Assembly: GCA_030149115.1 (NCBI GenBank)
Contig: JASBSE010000286.1
Span: 1 to 12,857 of the forward strand
Reading direction: 5' to 3'
From: Winogradskyella sp.
GTDB taxonomy: Bacteria; Bacteroidota; Bacteroidia; Flavobacteriales; Flavobacteriaceae
DNA: 12,857 nt
In this document: piece by piece, positions 12,716-12,857 of the stretch
How positions within the stretch are numbered: the stretch's first letter is position 1
Layout of the letters: the number at the start of each line of letters is the position of its first letter
Program-made: the position numbers and the translations under genes
Notes under the pieces: model-generated
Told to the model about the DNA's origin: nothing
The model's input: the letters and a program-made list of their open reading frames with translations, nothing else
The model's database searches: none

Positions 12716-12857
12716 AAAATTCAGTCGGTATTTTGGTTATCCTAATGATGTTTTCAAGTTGTTTTTGTGCCAAAGGCCTTCCTATAAAACAAACTGAATA
12801 TCAAGATCAAGAGCAAAACCAAAAAACTAGTGTTGACCATAACGCTTGGGATAAGTT
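12712..12857 (+). CDS. DUF547-like lipoprotein, N-terminal part, runs off the right edge
   Basis: The visible 48 codons begin with a hydrophobic signal sequence and a lipobox-like FSSC, with Cys17 the probable lipidation site, so the product is probably a lipoprotein. A Gln-rich linker follows, then VDHNAWDK, which resembles the start of a DUF547 domain (usually H-x-x-W-D-x-L-L-x-x-Y-V). I recall DUF547 proteins being encoded next to arsenosugar genes, which supports the call, but only about eight residues of the domain are visible. The ATG overlaps the TGA of the hydroxylase gene (ATGA), indicating translational coupling. Function is unknown for this family. The remainder of the gene lies beyond the window. 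Confidence 0.68.
   Translation, partial: MKNSVGILVILMMFSSCFCAKGLPIKQTEYQDQEQNQKTSVDHNAWDK

Overview
The window looks like the chromosome of a member of the Flavobacteriia (Bacteroidota), most likely a marine Flavobacteriaceae genus such as Winogradskyella, Psychroserpens or Olleya. The reasons are the low G+C content, the AT-rich intergenic DNA, the lack of strong Shine-Dalgarno sequences, a TAnnTTTG-type promoter box, signal peptides ending in 'FSQ', and protein variants typical of this phylum (PEP carboxylase, P-II protein, PNP). The genus is a guess. There are no phage, IS, CRISPR, tRNA or rRNA features.

Layout. (1) Nitrogen block, 1-2360: the start of a leftward glutamate synthase large subunit gene (gltB), a 476-bp divergent regulatory region, then a rightward P-II regulator and ammonium transporter pair (glnK-amtB). 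A strong bidirectional terminator at 2396-2431 separates amtB from the convergent gene. (2) Housekeeping carbon and purine genes: leftward ppc (PEP carboxylase) and, divergent from it, rightward guaD (guanine deaminase). (3) From 5807 to the right edge, nine closely spaced rightward genes that I read as an arsenosugar biosynthesis locus: a carboxymuconolactone-decarboxylase/AhpD-like 'peroxidase-like' protein, the radical SAM enzyme ArsS, a secreted rhodanese, a CofC-like transferase of the TIGR04282 type, a purine-nucleoside phosphorylase, the arsenite methyltransferase ArsM, a secreted 503-aa protein of unknown function, a membrane fatty-acid hydroxylase/sterol desaturase family protein, and the start of a DUF547-type lipoprotein. 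Three junctions overlap (8 bp, 8 bp and 4 bp), which suggests translational coupling.

How the genes may work together. ArsM would methylate As(III) to dimethylarsenite. ArsS would attach the 5'-deoxyadenosyl group of SAM to the arsenic, giving an arsenic-containing adenosine. The PNP-family enzyme is well placed to remove adenine by phosphorolysis, leaving an arsenic-ribose-1-phosphate, and the TIGR04282 protein could then activate or transfer the sugar. The first two steps rest on known family biochemistry; the last two are inference from gene order and residues. The PNP carries two substitutions resembling methylthioadenosine phosphorylase (Asp233, Ile245), which would suit a 5'-modified adenosine. 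The downstream hydroxylase, secreted protein and lipoprotein may extend the locus to the envelope, possibly to arsenolipids, but that is speculative. No arsR, arsB/acr3 or arsC is present here, so this is not an ordinary arsenic-resistance operon.
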